Origin: Dichotomocladium elegans
Taxonomy: Eukaryota; Mucoromycota; Mucoromycetes; Mucorales; Lichtheimiaceae
Length of the DNA stretch: 64,000 nt
Direction: 5' to 3'
Assembly: GCA_025716815.1 (NCBI GenBank)
Contig: JAIXMN010000019.1
Span: 372,001-436,000 of the forward strand
Part shown: positions 36,866 through 48,955 of the stretch, piece by piece
Layout: every line of letters begins with the position of its first letter
Numbering within the stretch: the stretch's first letter is position 1
Notes under the pieces: generated by a model
Database searches by the model: none
Seen by the model: only the letters and a program-made list of their open reading frames with translations
What the model was told of the DNA's origin: nothing
Translations under genes and position numbers: made by a program

Positions 36866-39239
36866 TTATTTTATTGTCCACTGGCCCATCCATTCGGTGA
36901 CCATATCAACCGCTTTTTGGTATCTTCGATCTGGAGACGGCAGAAAGATCTTCGGAATGTACAGTGCCAGTGTATCCAACAGCATAAGCCTAACTATTTA
37001 CAATTGGGTATTCCTGGCCTCCTCGAGCGCCTTTTGCTCATATTTTTGTTTCAGAGCCATCATCTCAGCCTCATATTGCTTTTGGATTCTTATCTTGATC
37101 GCTTGGCATTGGTTGTTAAATTCAGTCTTCAGGTCAGCAAGCCTTGAATTCAGATTAGAAGACTCTGTACAAATAAATTCGTTTGCGGAGTGGAAGGAGG
37201 CTGACTCGTCATCGTCATCCTCCTGCGCCGATAGATGGGCCTCTCGAGCCATGAAGAGCGGAGAGTACTGAAAGATCTGGCCAGATTGGATAAGTCATTC
37301 CCGCCCAATTCTGAAGCCACACAGCCAATACACTTGCCTGTCTGATTTGTTCCTGTAGATTCTGGTTATTCGGTGCGGCAGCAACAACGGTAGGAACGTT
37401 CCGTTGGGGTGCTTCATGCTGTTCAACTGTCACAGCTACCTGGGCTGATGTTACAGGTGTCCGGGGCGGTGCACAACGGCTCTCGGTGAACTGATAGGGG
37501 CCAACAAAACCTGACTTCACCCAGTGTATCACGGACGTCAGCACTTGGCTTCTCATACGGTCTTTCTCTGTTTGATCGAGCCACGTATTCTCGGCAAGAA
37601 GCAGCTTCTGATAATCCGGGTCTATGGACCACCAGTTGCTTGCCCAGTGATCCGCGTACGCCACATCGGTTAGCGAGTACTCTGCCGCGCGATCCTCAAG
37701 GCTTCCGACTGTGACAAGCCAGACGATCGGCGGTGTCCCTTCCTCTTCATTTCGTTTTCCAATCTTCTGAAACACATTGTGTCTTGGCCGGATCCGAATA
37801 TCAAATGCAATAATAACATCTGCCGTTGGCTGTCTAAAATCATCCTATAGCAAAAAGGAAATCCTTTAAATACTCCAACTTGTTCACCGACCTTGCTTCC
37901 CATATTACCGGAGCATCCAGACTTGTCACGAGCAAAGTACCGTATTCTCGCTCCCAATTGTCATCCAGCACCGAGCCAAGACGCATACACGGGAGTCCCA
38001 GATTGCTCCGGATTTCGTCGAAGAGGAAACCTTCATTGTTAATGTCATATGTAATGATTGCCACCTTGAGTGCCTGCTAGCGCTTTCTGTGATCAATAGC
38101 TTTCCAACTTGTACAAAAGTAAAGAATTGAATCCCTTCACTCCTCAATGGATTATATACCTTGTTTAACTCACACAGACTCGTGATAAAATCATGCAGAA
38201 ACTGTGTCTTGCCGGATCCTCCCCATTTATCAGCCTCCGTAACCCCGTAGTCATCCATCATGGCAACCAGCGGATGGTTAAGTGCCCCGATTGTGTCCAG
38301 AAAGAGGGGCTTGTACTCTGACGTGTCTTGCTCTGCTGCCCGCCTGAGTTCGTCACATTTGGTCTGCTGGAAGTCGGTTGGGCAGATCGGCACCCAGCCT
38401 GTAGGATAGCTGGGCCGCAGCAAAGGGCGAGGAGGAGACAAGACAGAAGAGCGAGAACTCGTTGCTGTAATAGTAGTAGCATCATCATCATCATCTTCTG
38501 TAGTTGCTGTTACAGTCTGACCCGATGAGTTCGCGCTGACGGTGCTCTGTGGTATTGGCGTGGATGCTAATGAAGACTTGGTCGTAGTAGCCGTCTGCTG
38601 TTGAGATAAAAGAGCAGCATCTGTTTTCGCCCCAGAATCATCGATGGTGTCCTGCTCTCGGTTTCCTGTACCTGATGAACGTGCCAGCGTTGAGCCAGAC
38701 ACATAATCCTGCTTCTGCCGTACGGTTTCCATATGCAGGATGATCTTCCGTCGCTTGGATGCGTAATCGTCGGGATCCAATGTGATAGAGAACAGTTCCG
38801 GCGGTGCGGAATAGATCTCGTCTCCATAGAGTGGCTGCGAAAGGTAAGGAGTGAGCTTGAGGGGATCGCGACTGCGCAACGCTGACAATGATGGCGGCGG
38901 CAGCAGCATTGGTGCTGGTGGTTGCTGATGTTGATGCGTGCTATCGGGTCGTTGTGGTTGCGAAAACAGAGGACCTATTGAGTACGTCCGTAGGATGCGA
39001 TGGTTGCGATTAGCAGCTGTCTCGACCGGCACGCAAGCGGCAATTGACTGGTCATGATGTAGTTTCCAATTATCAGCATCAGTGAAATCGTGATTGAGTT
39101 GATCTTCGATATCTCTGCGCGTCAGTCGACGGATCGGCAGCATGGAGCCGCGGAAATCGTCTTTTTGTATATCGTAGAGTGATGCGGCGAGATTCCCAAC
39201 ATGATCGCGGGATCGCAGAGGGGTGGTGGCAGTGGCCAT
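36866..39239 (-). CDS. HDA complex subunit 2/3-like protein, with an internal in-frame stop
   Basis: Related to fungal Hda2/Hda3, the SNF2-like accessory subunits of the Hda1 class II histone deacetylase complex. Exons are 39239-38160, 38073-37909, 37844-37338 and 37276 onward. Supporting segments are the AMMDDYGVTEADKWGGSGK helix, LLVTSLDAP joined by splicing to DDFRQPTADVIIAFDIRI, RPRHNVFQKIGKRN, PIVWLVTVGSLEDRA, and a C-terminal coiled coil (LADLKTEFNNQC, then KIRIQKQYEAEMMALKQ). The first stop, TAA, is at 36998-37000, giving 676 aa. The same frame continues protein-like (RRYQKAVDMVTEWMGQW) to a second TAA at 36866-36868. The intron at 37337-37277 has a GC donor. Extended coordinates are given; the annotated end is uncertain. 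Confidence 0.78.
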
Positions 39240-39654
39240 GACAAGGTGGAAGACTAAACTGTTGGGATTTTTCCAGGCTATTCATCATCATCAACCAGTG
39301 GAAACTTTATTGTTCGCGGGATGTGAAAATAGTTTATCATGTTTTGCTTGCCCCGCCCTCACCCCAACAGCAATTGCCCGTGTCAGAATGGCCATTGATT
39401 ATACTCGGGGGTGTATCACTCACGCCAATGATGATCCCCTTTGCTACCACAGTAGTGTGTGGCTTTTGAATTCGGTAACAGGTGGTGTCTAGAATGTGTT
39501 CATCGGCGCACACTCAAACTCGCGGCTTATAACACGCATAAATTGTCTTGATCGAAACGCAAATACTATCGCACTGATGGCAAGCCTGCCAATCATGATA
39601 AAAAGAAAATATTTTATTTACACCGAGAAAAGAGAGCCAACTGTACATAATCGC
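39240..39654. other. spacer upstream of the HDA subunit
   Basis: Contains the HDA-subunit promoter and the GPCR 3' end. No gene seen. Confidence 0.5.
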
Positions 39655-41827
39655 CTAGGATGCAGAGGAAGATGGTTCAGGGTCATCGATGAGCCATGAG
39701 ACTTTTGAGGTTTTGCTATCGTGTGCCATGAAATGATGGGACTGTTCCGCGCTTGATATATTTGTTGTGATCGTACCGGTGGTAGCGATAGTGCCGGTGC
39801 GAGGCATTATCATCCTCTCTCCACCCTCTGCAGTGCGCTCATTCTGTAGTCCTTGCTGTTGCTGCTCCTGCTGCTGCTTGTGGTAATTGTAAAGATTGAA
39901 GCGGGTACACCACATATCCAAGTCCTCTTGTGCAGCCACCTGAACCAGCGCGTCCCGGTGACCAAATCCATGCAGTCTAAGCACAAAGTCTTGGGCTTTC
40001 CGAGATTGGATGCTGGCTTCCCTGTAATGAAACACACGGCCCCGGTACGATTTTTCCTGGACATAACATAAAAAAAGTTTCTTTAGAGAGGGAATGATCG
40101 AAGCTCCCTTTATTTTTTAACTTTGGCTTACTGAAACATATGAAAAGTAGCCCACACGAGGAAAAAGGATGATGTGCTTCATGTCCCATGCACTGAGATA
40201 GGGAAAATAGCGAAAAATCTCTTGCACAGGCATTCTGGCCTGAAACGCTTTTCCGTTGAGTCCTTCTGGTTCTCTTTTTTTTTTGCATTGTCAACGACCC
40301 ATTCCACCTTACCTCATATGCTTCTGCGTCGATGCCATCTGAGCACAATCGATGGTACAGGTGAATCGGCCGTTTCTGATCGAAGAGGTAGTCTCCTGAC
40401 GAAAACGGAGAAGCAATCATCCGATTGATACTTATCAATTCACCTGCGTTCGTGTCTGTCTGCTGCAGCTGCTGCGTAACCGTAAAATGATGATTGCCGT
40501 TCCCGTTATTATTATTATTACTATTGTTATTATTCCAGCGATCCTGATTCATGAGTACACGGCCAGATATGCGCTTACGCGCAATCATCTTGCCATAGAT
40601 GGTATGCAACTTTGGCAGATAGAGAAGCAAGAGTGCGATGGTGGTACCCCATACGATCATGGCTGCGCAGAGGTAGTGGCGCGTAATGTAGTCCGCTGAC
40701 GAGCGGAAGGTGATGTAGCCGATCAACGAAGAGAAAAAGATGTTGCTACTCGACATAAGTGAAAACTGTAATCCTTTTCTGGAGGGGGAGAAGGGGGGGG
40801 AAACAAGACGACATGTGAGGGGAGCGCTTACTAGATAGAAAGAACCATGTATTTTGCCTCGGCATATTTCGGGTGACGGGAACCTACAGTCCATGTCTTG
40901 ATAGCAAGGAAGAGCGCAAGCAGCAAAGAGAGCGCAGCAACGAGAGTGATCAGAGCAATGAGCAGGTTCTCCAGGGTTCCTGTATAGTTGCATCGAATAT
41001 AATAAGATGTCTGCGTGGCAGGGAAGCTGATGATATCGACGGTGGAAGATGGGAGCCAAGAGAGCAAGATCACCTAGAGACAACTGGCATTACAACTCGT
41101 ATGTACATGTGTTGTATGCGTGACATCAATTTTACAGTAACAACGAGGAGACCGGTGCCCGTAGTGCGGATCATCTGGCGGTTGGTGACAAGCAAGGGCT
41201 TCTTCAAGTAGATGTTGCTGTGTACCTGGTAGATTTTGTACAACTTGAGACAGAGGCATCTGTACAAAACGATTGGTTCTTCACGCACTGACTCTTTTTC
41301 ATCATCATCATCATCGTATTACGAGTATTACACAGACACGAATACAGGGAACAGGTGCAGGAACGGATAGAGGAAGGAAAAGCAGAGTGAGTGACTTACC
41401 CCAGAAGCAGATTATAGCCAAGGTGAAAGGAGATGGGAATGACGAAGCAATGGGCACGTGTTCGATCCGCGGAAAAGAAGAAGACGCAGATGTAAAGGAG
41501 GATAAAACCAAGAAGCTCGAGCGCACATGAAATAGGGCTAGGTTCCGCTTGATAATCAGCGACAGATCGATACGTGTAGGAGGAAGGCGTGCTTGGGTCC
41601 AAGGGGTAGGCTTACCTGACTATGTGAAACACAAGATAATTCCTGTATTTCACGATTGAGGCGGCAGCCAGGATGGCTACAAAAGTGCCAAAGGCTGAAA
41701 ACCCAACGATGAGGAGTGAAATCGGGGTACGGTACCCAGGATTGATGCAAATTTTCTCAGGTAAACCCGTGGGTATCTTTTTAGGAAACAATAGCAGAAA
41801 TCATTAGCATCATTGATGCACGCGGGC

Positions 41828-41864
<37 letters not shown>

Positions 41865-43753
41865 TGAACAGCCCAGGAGACGACTTACCTGTGTGCTACC
41901 ATTGAAATACACTGGATCCTGTGTGAGATTAAGGCGACCTGCAAAGAGAGTGCCGATCTCAACTGGGTTTCCATATTGAAGATTGATGACCCGAAAGTTT
42001 CTATCGGTGGATACGTTGGATATGTGTCTAGGTGAAGAAAGGTTTCCAACGTAATTCTTACCCTACTGCTCGGTCGCCGTTCTCTACGAAGAGCATGGGT
42101 CCATCCGGGCCCTCGTAGCCTGTATTGAAAGCTCCTGGCGTGAGTAAATCACCTAGATCGTTGGTCACAAGCTGGTGGAGGGTGCTGCTTGCATTGGCTG
42201 AGGACGTGATGATCTGGCGGAACCCTCTGACCATAGTCATCAAGCACGAATAAGCCATCGCCTCGTCTGCAGTGGCTGTCATTCCGGGCCCGGCAAAAGA
42301 GTACCTAAGTATGTATAAAAGAGACGTTCTGCGAAAAAGAAAATATAGAGAACCTACATTACAGGATCTAAGGCGGACCAAGCGGCCTGAAATTCATCGT
42401 AGGGAGGGTAGCCGGTCAGGTTCATGTTACGTCGAAACCCGAACACACCGCCTGAGAAGACGGCCTGGTAATTGATAGGAGCAAGGTCAGGCGTCGTCCA
42501 AGCATAATACTCGAGTGGAAGCATAGTCAAGCCAGTCGTCTTTGTCTCGAGCGAGTCATTGGTCACATCGCTTGCAGCGAGCGCGTCGAGATTCTCCAGC
42601 GTAGTACCGTATTGGGATCGCCTGAGTAGCACGCTATTGAACCGGTCGACGGATGCCTTCAAACTATCGCCATCGTCGACGTCGCCTAGCACGATCCAAA
42701 CGTGGCTGGTATCCATGTAGCCCATATGGGCTGCCATAATAAGGGCAGTGTGCTGTGCTTCGCCCTCGGCTGCGATGAAAACGATCCGGACTCCAACTTG
42801 AGCCAGAAAACTCTGAATATCCTGTACAACCTGCTGCAGTGTGTCGCTGTCCTGATAAAACGCTTGGTACCCCTTGACTCGGACCCCGTTAGCCTTTGCC
42901 TTCATAAGTGCTGCTTGTGACACTAAAAGGATCGTTAGGTCAAGCCGGTCGGTTTTCCTTCCCCCCCCTATGACTTCATAGTATTTTTTACATAGATTTC
43001 CATAATCGTCGCTCGAGTACAAAAGACTAAAGCTGGGCCAGCCCTGGCTGTTTAGGAATGCAAGGGCTGCATCGGCAAAAAGCTCTGAGGTTGCCGCAGT
43101 TCGGTAGAAGTGATGATACTGGGTCTGGTCGAACGAAGACGCAGTCGCAGAAAAAGAGCACTGGGGGATCTGCAGGGTACTAGTGATCAAGGCCGAGAGC
43201 GCGGTCCAGGACGACGAGATGTCGCCAATCACCCCTACAACGCCTTGCTGCACGAGCGCCATGGTCGCTACGACGGCTTCAAAAATTGCACTCTGGCCTT
43301 GCACATCCTTTGGATATGAATCTTGCTCAATGAGGGTCACATACGCGCCCGGAAGTAGACCGTCACGATTGATATTGCTTGCAGCTAGCCGTATGGCCGA
43401 TGAGCCACTAATACCAAGATAGATGGCTGTGTTACGCTATCCGATCCTCTTCAAAAATTGCCGAACCGCTTTTCAGGCACGCACACACGCACACACAGAC
43501 ATCTTGGGACTGTGTGGTGCCACAAAAATACGAACCTGAGCGTCAATTCGCGCGTCCAGTTATCTTGGGTCTGATGGAATGGGAGAAGCACTCCGATTTT
43601 GATTTCGATGGGTTGATTTGGATGTCGGGGTGACACTATCGTAGTAGTGTTATTTCGAGTGATGGAATATTCGTAGAGTTGCCCATTGCGATTGTCGACA
43701 TGGAAAGAGATCGTCGCGGTGTTGGGCACTTGAAAAGATGCGTTGGTGGCCAT
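39655..43753 (-). CDS. metabotropic (class C / GABA-B-like) G-protein-coupled receptor
   Basis: Twelve exons (43753-43532, 43436-42992, 42922-42358, 42304-42062, 42027-41889, 41776-41616, 41537-41400, 41259-41136, 41073-40832, 40745-40313, 40239-40132, 40056-39655) give 1,073 aa. A Venus-flytrap ligand-binding domain occupies about residues 75-530 (IKIGVLLPF, GAYVTLIEQDSYP, GVVGVIGDISSS). It is followed by seven hydrophobic helices at about 550-815. Class C landmarks include the third-helix end LKLYKIYQVHSNIYL, TNRQM, and a sixth-helix approach PKYAEAKYMVLSIYNIFFSS. The cytoplasmic tail has an Asn run, then a PH-like fold ending EDLDMWCTRFN. No signal peptide follows ATG 43753: the frame is open upstream without an ATG, across a tetranucleotide repeat. 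It probably senses an extracellular small molecule at the plasma membrane. Confidence 0.87.
41828..41867. repeat. (CT)n(GT)n microsatellite in a GPCR intron
   Basis: Between exons 5 and 6 of the receptor gene, about 50 bp upstream of the next acceptor in transcript sense. Confidence 0.95.
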
Positions 43754-43766
43754 AGTCCAAGGCCAG

Positions 43767-43830
43767 CAGCGAGCGAGCGAGCGAGCAAGCAAGCAAGCAA
43801 GCAGGCAGGCAATCAAGCAGGCAGACAAAG
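43767..43830. repeat. tetranucleotide repeat at the GPCR 5' end
   Basis: On the plus strand: four GAGC units, four AAGC units, two AGGC, then degenerate units of the same period. In the transcript it reads as Cys/Leu/Ala codons (CLLACLLA-like), a hydrophobic signal-peptide-like stretch. ATG 43853 opens this stretch but in a different frame from the receptor. Confidence 0.95.
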
Positions 43831-43853
43831 GAGTTTTTTAAAGATGAAGTCAT

Positions 43854-44841
43854 CTTTTTTTTTGCACTATTTTTTTTTCTCCTTGATAACCATGCCCTCC
43901 CTATGCATATTCTTCATTAGAGAGTAGCATAAAGCCTGAACCGAGCAGGCGTTGTTGCCCACGCGCACAACGCCAGTGGCTGTGTCCCACCACCCTTCCC
44001 AGCTCTCCTTTTTTTCTTTTCTTTTCTTTCTTTCTTTGCCGGTGCCTACAATCGACCTCGTAAGATGGGAAGTAGGTATACGCTCGTGTAAAGCACGATT
44101 TTATGTGGATCTGCAAAAAGCAGTCGATGATTGCAAGCAAGGAGTCGGCAACGAGAAGGAGGAAGAGGATGAATGCATCATGGACCGTACAACAACAACT
44201 GCTGAAATAGCTCAGGAACAGCATTCTATATATCAAGTTGAGTTTATTCTGGGGAAGAAGATATCCACCAACCTGCTTTGGATATCCACACCCGACTTAA
44301 ACTCGATTCTTTCTATTAGGTTCCTTTCCATAGTGGAAATCGACCGTTATCCGATCGACGTGGATCGGGAAAGGAGATTGCATTTAAATGGCGCTTGAGA
44401 TGGAGAAAGTAAATAAGGAATGGCACGCATCACCTACGCCGATAGCTGTGCTAGGCTGTATCACTCAGAAAAAAAAGAGACAGATGTCGTCATAATATGT
44501 ACTTTATGTCATAAAAAACCAATGAATCGCCGGGGAGAAAGGGGAGGAGGATAAATTATTTACAATAGATGGGAAGAGCGAGAGAAAGAGATGGTATAAT
44601 AGCTAGAAAAGACGTCCAGGAGAAGGTAGGAGGGCAATTTGGCATAGCGGTTGGGTTTTTTCTTCTTCAACGGTATGTGTGCTGGAATGAGGGCTATTTG
44701 TTTAGTTCTTCCTCTTTTTTTTTGTGGGGGAGCGCGAGGGCGTATTTCTCTGCAGATGCTGGATAAGGTGGAAAAGGATAGGAAAGGGAAGAATAGTACA
44801 TAGGTAGGAAATCAGATAGCGTATGCGGTTCGCTTGTTGGA
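43854..44841. other. spacer upstream of the GPCR
   Basis: Contains the GPCR promoter. A 148-codon plus frame (43952-44398) has a weakly chromodomain-like string (IYQVEFILGKK), but no upstream or downstream exon completes a domain, so it is not called. Confidence 0.45.
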
Positions 44842-45371
44842 CTAGGATCGTGGACTTTTCATATGTCGCTGGCAATTCATCAGAACCGTCCGACCAGTGT
44901 CACTCGATGTTGTTTGGTAAAAATCGAGTTTCGATGGCGGGGCTAAGTATGGATGCTGCTGGTGTTCCATCGCCGACAGGGGCATGGTGATGAGTGATGA
45001 TGCAGGCGAAGTGGGGTTGCTCGATGTCATGGTTGGGGAGGATGATAATGAAAGGCAGCTGTTGGTTGTGCTTGATGATGCTGTTGATGAGATGGAGGGA
45101 CTGCGTTTCCCTGAGAACACAGAGGAGGCGGCCGACGCAGTGTAAGGCCGAGGAAAGTCGACGAATTCTTGGTATGTGTATCCAAGGAGCGGGTGATTGC
45201 GCAGGGCGTCGGATCGTAGGCACTGCTCGCTGCAATAAAGCGAATCCTGTAAAGCCAGCAATGGGGCACACGTTAGTAGGGATGCCGATGTGGCCCGTGA
45301 TCCTTGGGTGGACTTACCGAAAATGCGTTGATGGCATTATCGCAATAGGTACACCAGTTAAGATCGGCCAT
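44842..45371 (-). CDS. Ecl1-family zinc-binding protein (lifespan/stress regulator), copy A
   Basis: Small protein of the Ecl1 type, extenders of chronological lifespan in fission yeast. Two exons (45371-45318, 45246-44842) give 152 aa. It opens MADLNWCTYCDNAI; the intron follows residue 18, and exon 2 starts DSLYCSEQCLRSDAL. The two CxxC pairs form the family's zinc site. Then comes LLGYTYQEFVDF and a Ser/Pro/Thr-rich tail, ending with a KLDFYQ motif. The family is thought to act in stress and nutrient response rather than as an enzyme. A clear paralogue with the same intron position lies about 3 kb away on the same strand. Confidence 0.8.
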
Positions 45372-48359
45372 ATTTTTAAACTTTTTATTTGTGATGAAGG
45401 ATGCAGACGAAGCGTGTAGTAGAATGCTGTTTTTTAAAAAAGGCAAATGGCCTGAGCTCGACTTGGATGGCGAATGTTGAAGGAAAGCAGAGCGAGGGCA
45501 AAAGAGAGCAAGAGAGCAAGAGCTCAAGAGAAAGAAAGCAAGAGATAAAGAGAGAGTGAGAGAGAAGAGTCGAGAAATGCCATTTTATGCGAGCGCAAAC
45601 GTCACTCATCGGCTCTCACACATGGACTGCTTAACTGCTGTTAGCTTGGGCTGGTTGGCTCGCTTATCTTTCCGGTTATGCTTTTGCACCCATACACAGG
45701 ACTCCAAACACCACTCAAAGACGCGCGCGTGCGCGGGTACCTGCAAGACCTATCGTCATCCCCAGGGTTGTCTTCCTTTTAAGGATCAGATATCCGATAG
45801 AAAAGTAAACGTTATCCCTCGCAACCCCCCACCCTCACCCCCACCTTATTTCTACTGGTGCCGTCATGCAATCCTACGAGCAGCATCAAGGCCAGTCCTA
45901 ATCTGATCATATCACCTACCATAAGTCATATTCCTCTTACCCTTCCCTCGCGCTCAGTCGTCCTTTATAACTTTGACTCTTTAGCTTGTCGACAGGGTTT
46001 GTCGCACATGGTACACGCACCAATATAATAAGCCTGCTGATGCATAAACGATCATATCCTTCTCTAAATCGCTATTGACAACCAAGCACGCCCCCTTACT
46101 TGGCGACGCTCACGCATTTCTCGTTACTGCAGGACCAAACTGGTGGGTTGAAATAGCTGGGTGAGAAGATAAAAAAGAAGTCGTAGGCCAGCTGTGTCAC
46201 ATACAATCCAAAAGAATCATCCTACCTCTCTGATTTCTCCATCTCTTTCCCCTCTCCTTTTTTGATAGAAGTACAGCAATGTAAAATGATTTCCCGGAAA
46301 AATATCTATACCGGATTTCGATGCGCTATCTTAGACCCATGCACATCCATCGATGTACAAAAAGGATCTGTGGGTGGGAATTGCTTGGACGTGATTGGTA
46401 CACCCCTTGACTTGGGAGGAATTTAAGAGACCGGTTGCACGGTGTTTTAAAGAACAACCCCACCCCCAACCTCCGTCAGAGGAATCAGGGCTCTTCCAAC
46501 ATACGCCCCCACCTCGCTCTGCTGCGAACGGGGGGGGACGTTTAGTAATCTCAACCTCTCTATCAATGATCTAGAAAAGCACGCAATAGACTCATTACCC
46601 CACACTTCATCCTACTTTTCGTTCGTATGACCTAAACTTCTATGTCTTTCGCCCATCGATTTCTCCGGTTTTTCCAAGAAGTCCTTTCTTTTTCTTCTTT
46701 GTCCGTCATCGTGCATTGCATGATGCATAGTGTCTGCCCGCCAATTTGAGTCTGATATTTTAGAGCAACAAACACTACTCGTCGACGGTAGGTGTACGTG
46801 TTTGTGTGTGTGAATGTTTTTTGTATAGTCAACCCGCCCCGCCACTGTATCTCGATCCGCACAGAATGTCTATTAACCTGGTGACACACACGCATATATA
46901 CAAACCCATTGGCCCCCCCCACGCACACCCTTAGCGATCGATGCGTAAGAACTGGCTTTGGTTTGGACAAGTGAAAGAAGACGCTACAATCATATCAACA
47001 AATACCTTACCTGCCCAAAGCAATATCGGATCGCCCTTCCGCTTGAAAAGAAAAACAGGATCTTCTCATCCCACTTTTTTTTTTCCCGCATCCAGCTAGC
47101 CCAATATATAAATCGAAAGAAGATGGGCAATCCTCATCTTGCAAAGACAAAAGGTGCGATCCTCTTCCCGTCCGGAGTCGTCTTCTTAATAATTTTTTTC
47201 CAGTTAGCAGATGAGAAAACCATGGGTCGACAGAACGGATAAAATAAGACAATAGTAATAACACTTTATTAGGAAATCTTGATAACACTTCCGTGGTCGC
47301 GCATTTTTATTTTCTCCTTTGCCCCACCCAGATCGTATCAGTGGAACTGCACGTTCACCACGAATCCACCGGAAACATTGGCTAGTGAAGAAGTGGAGCT
47401 TGGGCGGGGGAGCGTGCGGAAGACGTTCAATTAAAAAGAAAAAAGAGTACGTGGCTGCTTTCATACGCTGATGGAAATACGAGAGCCTATCTGTGTTGGT
47501 CCAATAGCACTGGACCCATGATCGGATGATCTGAAACTCTCCAAATTCATTAACCATTATGCTCATAGGATATTCCGGATCCCGTGCTCTGCTTGTAATA
47601 CACACACACACATACGCACGCACCTTTTTCAGCCCCTTCCAGTCCTCCCTGTCCCCCTTCCCCACGGTCTATATCTTCTTTAATTTCGCTCCTCAAAACT
47701 CAATTGTGTAGACGATTGTCATAGTGTGCTGACGAACATACTGTGCGTACACACCCGAGTGAATCTCGTATCTGAGTTTCACGGGGTAATGCATGTTATC
47801 ACTCTCAATGTTTTTCTTTTCTTGTTGGTGTCACCTTTGCTCTCTTGCTATGACAATGCTTAACCTTGAACCTGTGATCCGCCTGGAAGCAATACACGTG
47901 GCCCATACTATCTTTGTGTGTGTATATGTCTTCTCGCCGTCGCGAGCGCTCTCTCTCTCTTTCGCGCGCGCGCGCGATTGAATGCTAATCACGGGATTGA
48001 TTTTGTAATGAAATTTTATTATGCTATCGTTCATCAAAAAAGACATTCTTTTTTTCGGTGGTTTCCTGTATGTGATTGGTCGGAGAGAGGGAGGTGAGCG
48101 GCGGAGGGGTATATCATGGGTTATATCAAATGGGAAATACGTGGCTGAATAAACGAGAAAAGGAAGAGGACGTGCGTATCTGTTGCTTCTTGCTATGTGG
48201 GAGTTGTGCATATATGCGAATGTGGGTGTTTGTATGTGAGTGGTGCGTTGCATGCTTTCTTTGGGGGAGGGAGAGAAATCAAAAAAGATACAGGTCGAGA
48301 GAGGAGAGGACAAAAGCCTGTTTGTACCCCTTCTTTCCAAACCCCATGGAGGCTGGCTT
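45372..48359. other. spacer between the Ecl1-like paralogues, 3.0 kb
   Basis: No gene recognised. Frames at 47204-47665 and 47831-48385 lack family features. Simple repeats occur, such as CT/GC alternation near 47945-47978. Copy A's promoter must be in the left part. Confidence 0.5.
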
Positions 48360-48870
48360 TCATAGAGCATGGCGGTAGCGGTCATGTTGTTGAATCGGTG
48401 CCGGGTGCTTGATATGATAGTCGCCGTAATGACAGGCCGGCTTGCCGAGATCGAGTTTCGGTGGGCTATCCATCATTATGGGAAAGGCTGCAGTAGGCGT
48501 CAAGACAAGCGGGGATGACAGGTCTTCCTCGTCACTGCTAGCTGATGTTATGGTAGTATAAAAGGAAGCAGCGGGAGAAAGAGGGTGGTCTTGTATGGAA
48601 GAGGGGGACGAGGGTGGAGATTGTCGGATCGAGAAGCGCCGCCGCGATGAGGATGGCTTCAAGAAATCTTGGAACTCGTAAAAGTCGTAGCCCAGCAACG
48701 GATTTCGGTTCAGAGCATCGTGCTGAAGACATTCTTGAGAACAATAAAGTGAGTCCTGCGATAGAGACGTTGTTAACAATCAGAATAACCTAGATACACA
48801 CTAAGACGAAGCTTACCACGGAAGGATGGATGGCCTTATCGCAGACGGGGCACCAATTGAGATCAGACAT
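48360..48870 (-). CDS. Ecl1-family zinc-binding protein, copy B
   Basis: Two exons (48870-48817, 48755-48360) give 149 aa. MSDLNWCPVCDKAI, intron after residue 18, then DSLYCSQECLQHDAL, LLGYDFYEFQDF and a Ser-rich tail with a PPKLDLGKP motif. The Zn-binding cysteine pattern and the intron phase are identical to copy A, while the middle and tail are diverged, so the duplication is not recent. TATAAAAAG at 48955-48947 (minus strand) lies about 77 bp upstream of the ATG. Confidence 0.8.
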
Positions 48871-48946
48871 GAGATAGATAATACGGAGGGGGAGGGCTTG
48901 AGCTTGATATGTAACAGAAGTGGGCAGAGAAAAGACCAGCTCCTTT

Positions 48947-48955
48947 CTTTTTATA
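48947..48955 (-). promoter_or_regulatory. TATA box candidate of Ecl1-like copy B
   Basis: TATAAAAAG on the minus strand, about 77 bp upstream of the start codon at 48870. Confidence 0.5.

Noticed and set aside
43767..43830. Regular short repeats as a possible CRISPR-like array
   Set aside because: The period is 4 bp with no spacers; it is a microsatellite in a eukaryotic genome.
43952..44398. A 148-codon plus frame with a weak chromodomain-like string
   Set aside because: The similarity covers only about 11 residues. The expected aromatic cage and following helix are absent, and no exon could be joined.
47204..47665. A 153-codon minus frame between the Ecl1-like genes
   Set aside because: Composition is irregular (low-complexity ends, many rare combinations) and no family resemblance or splice-linked partner exists.
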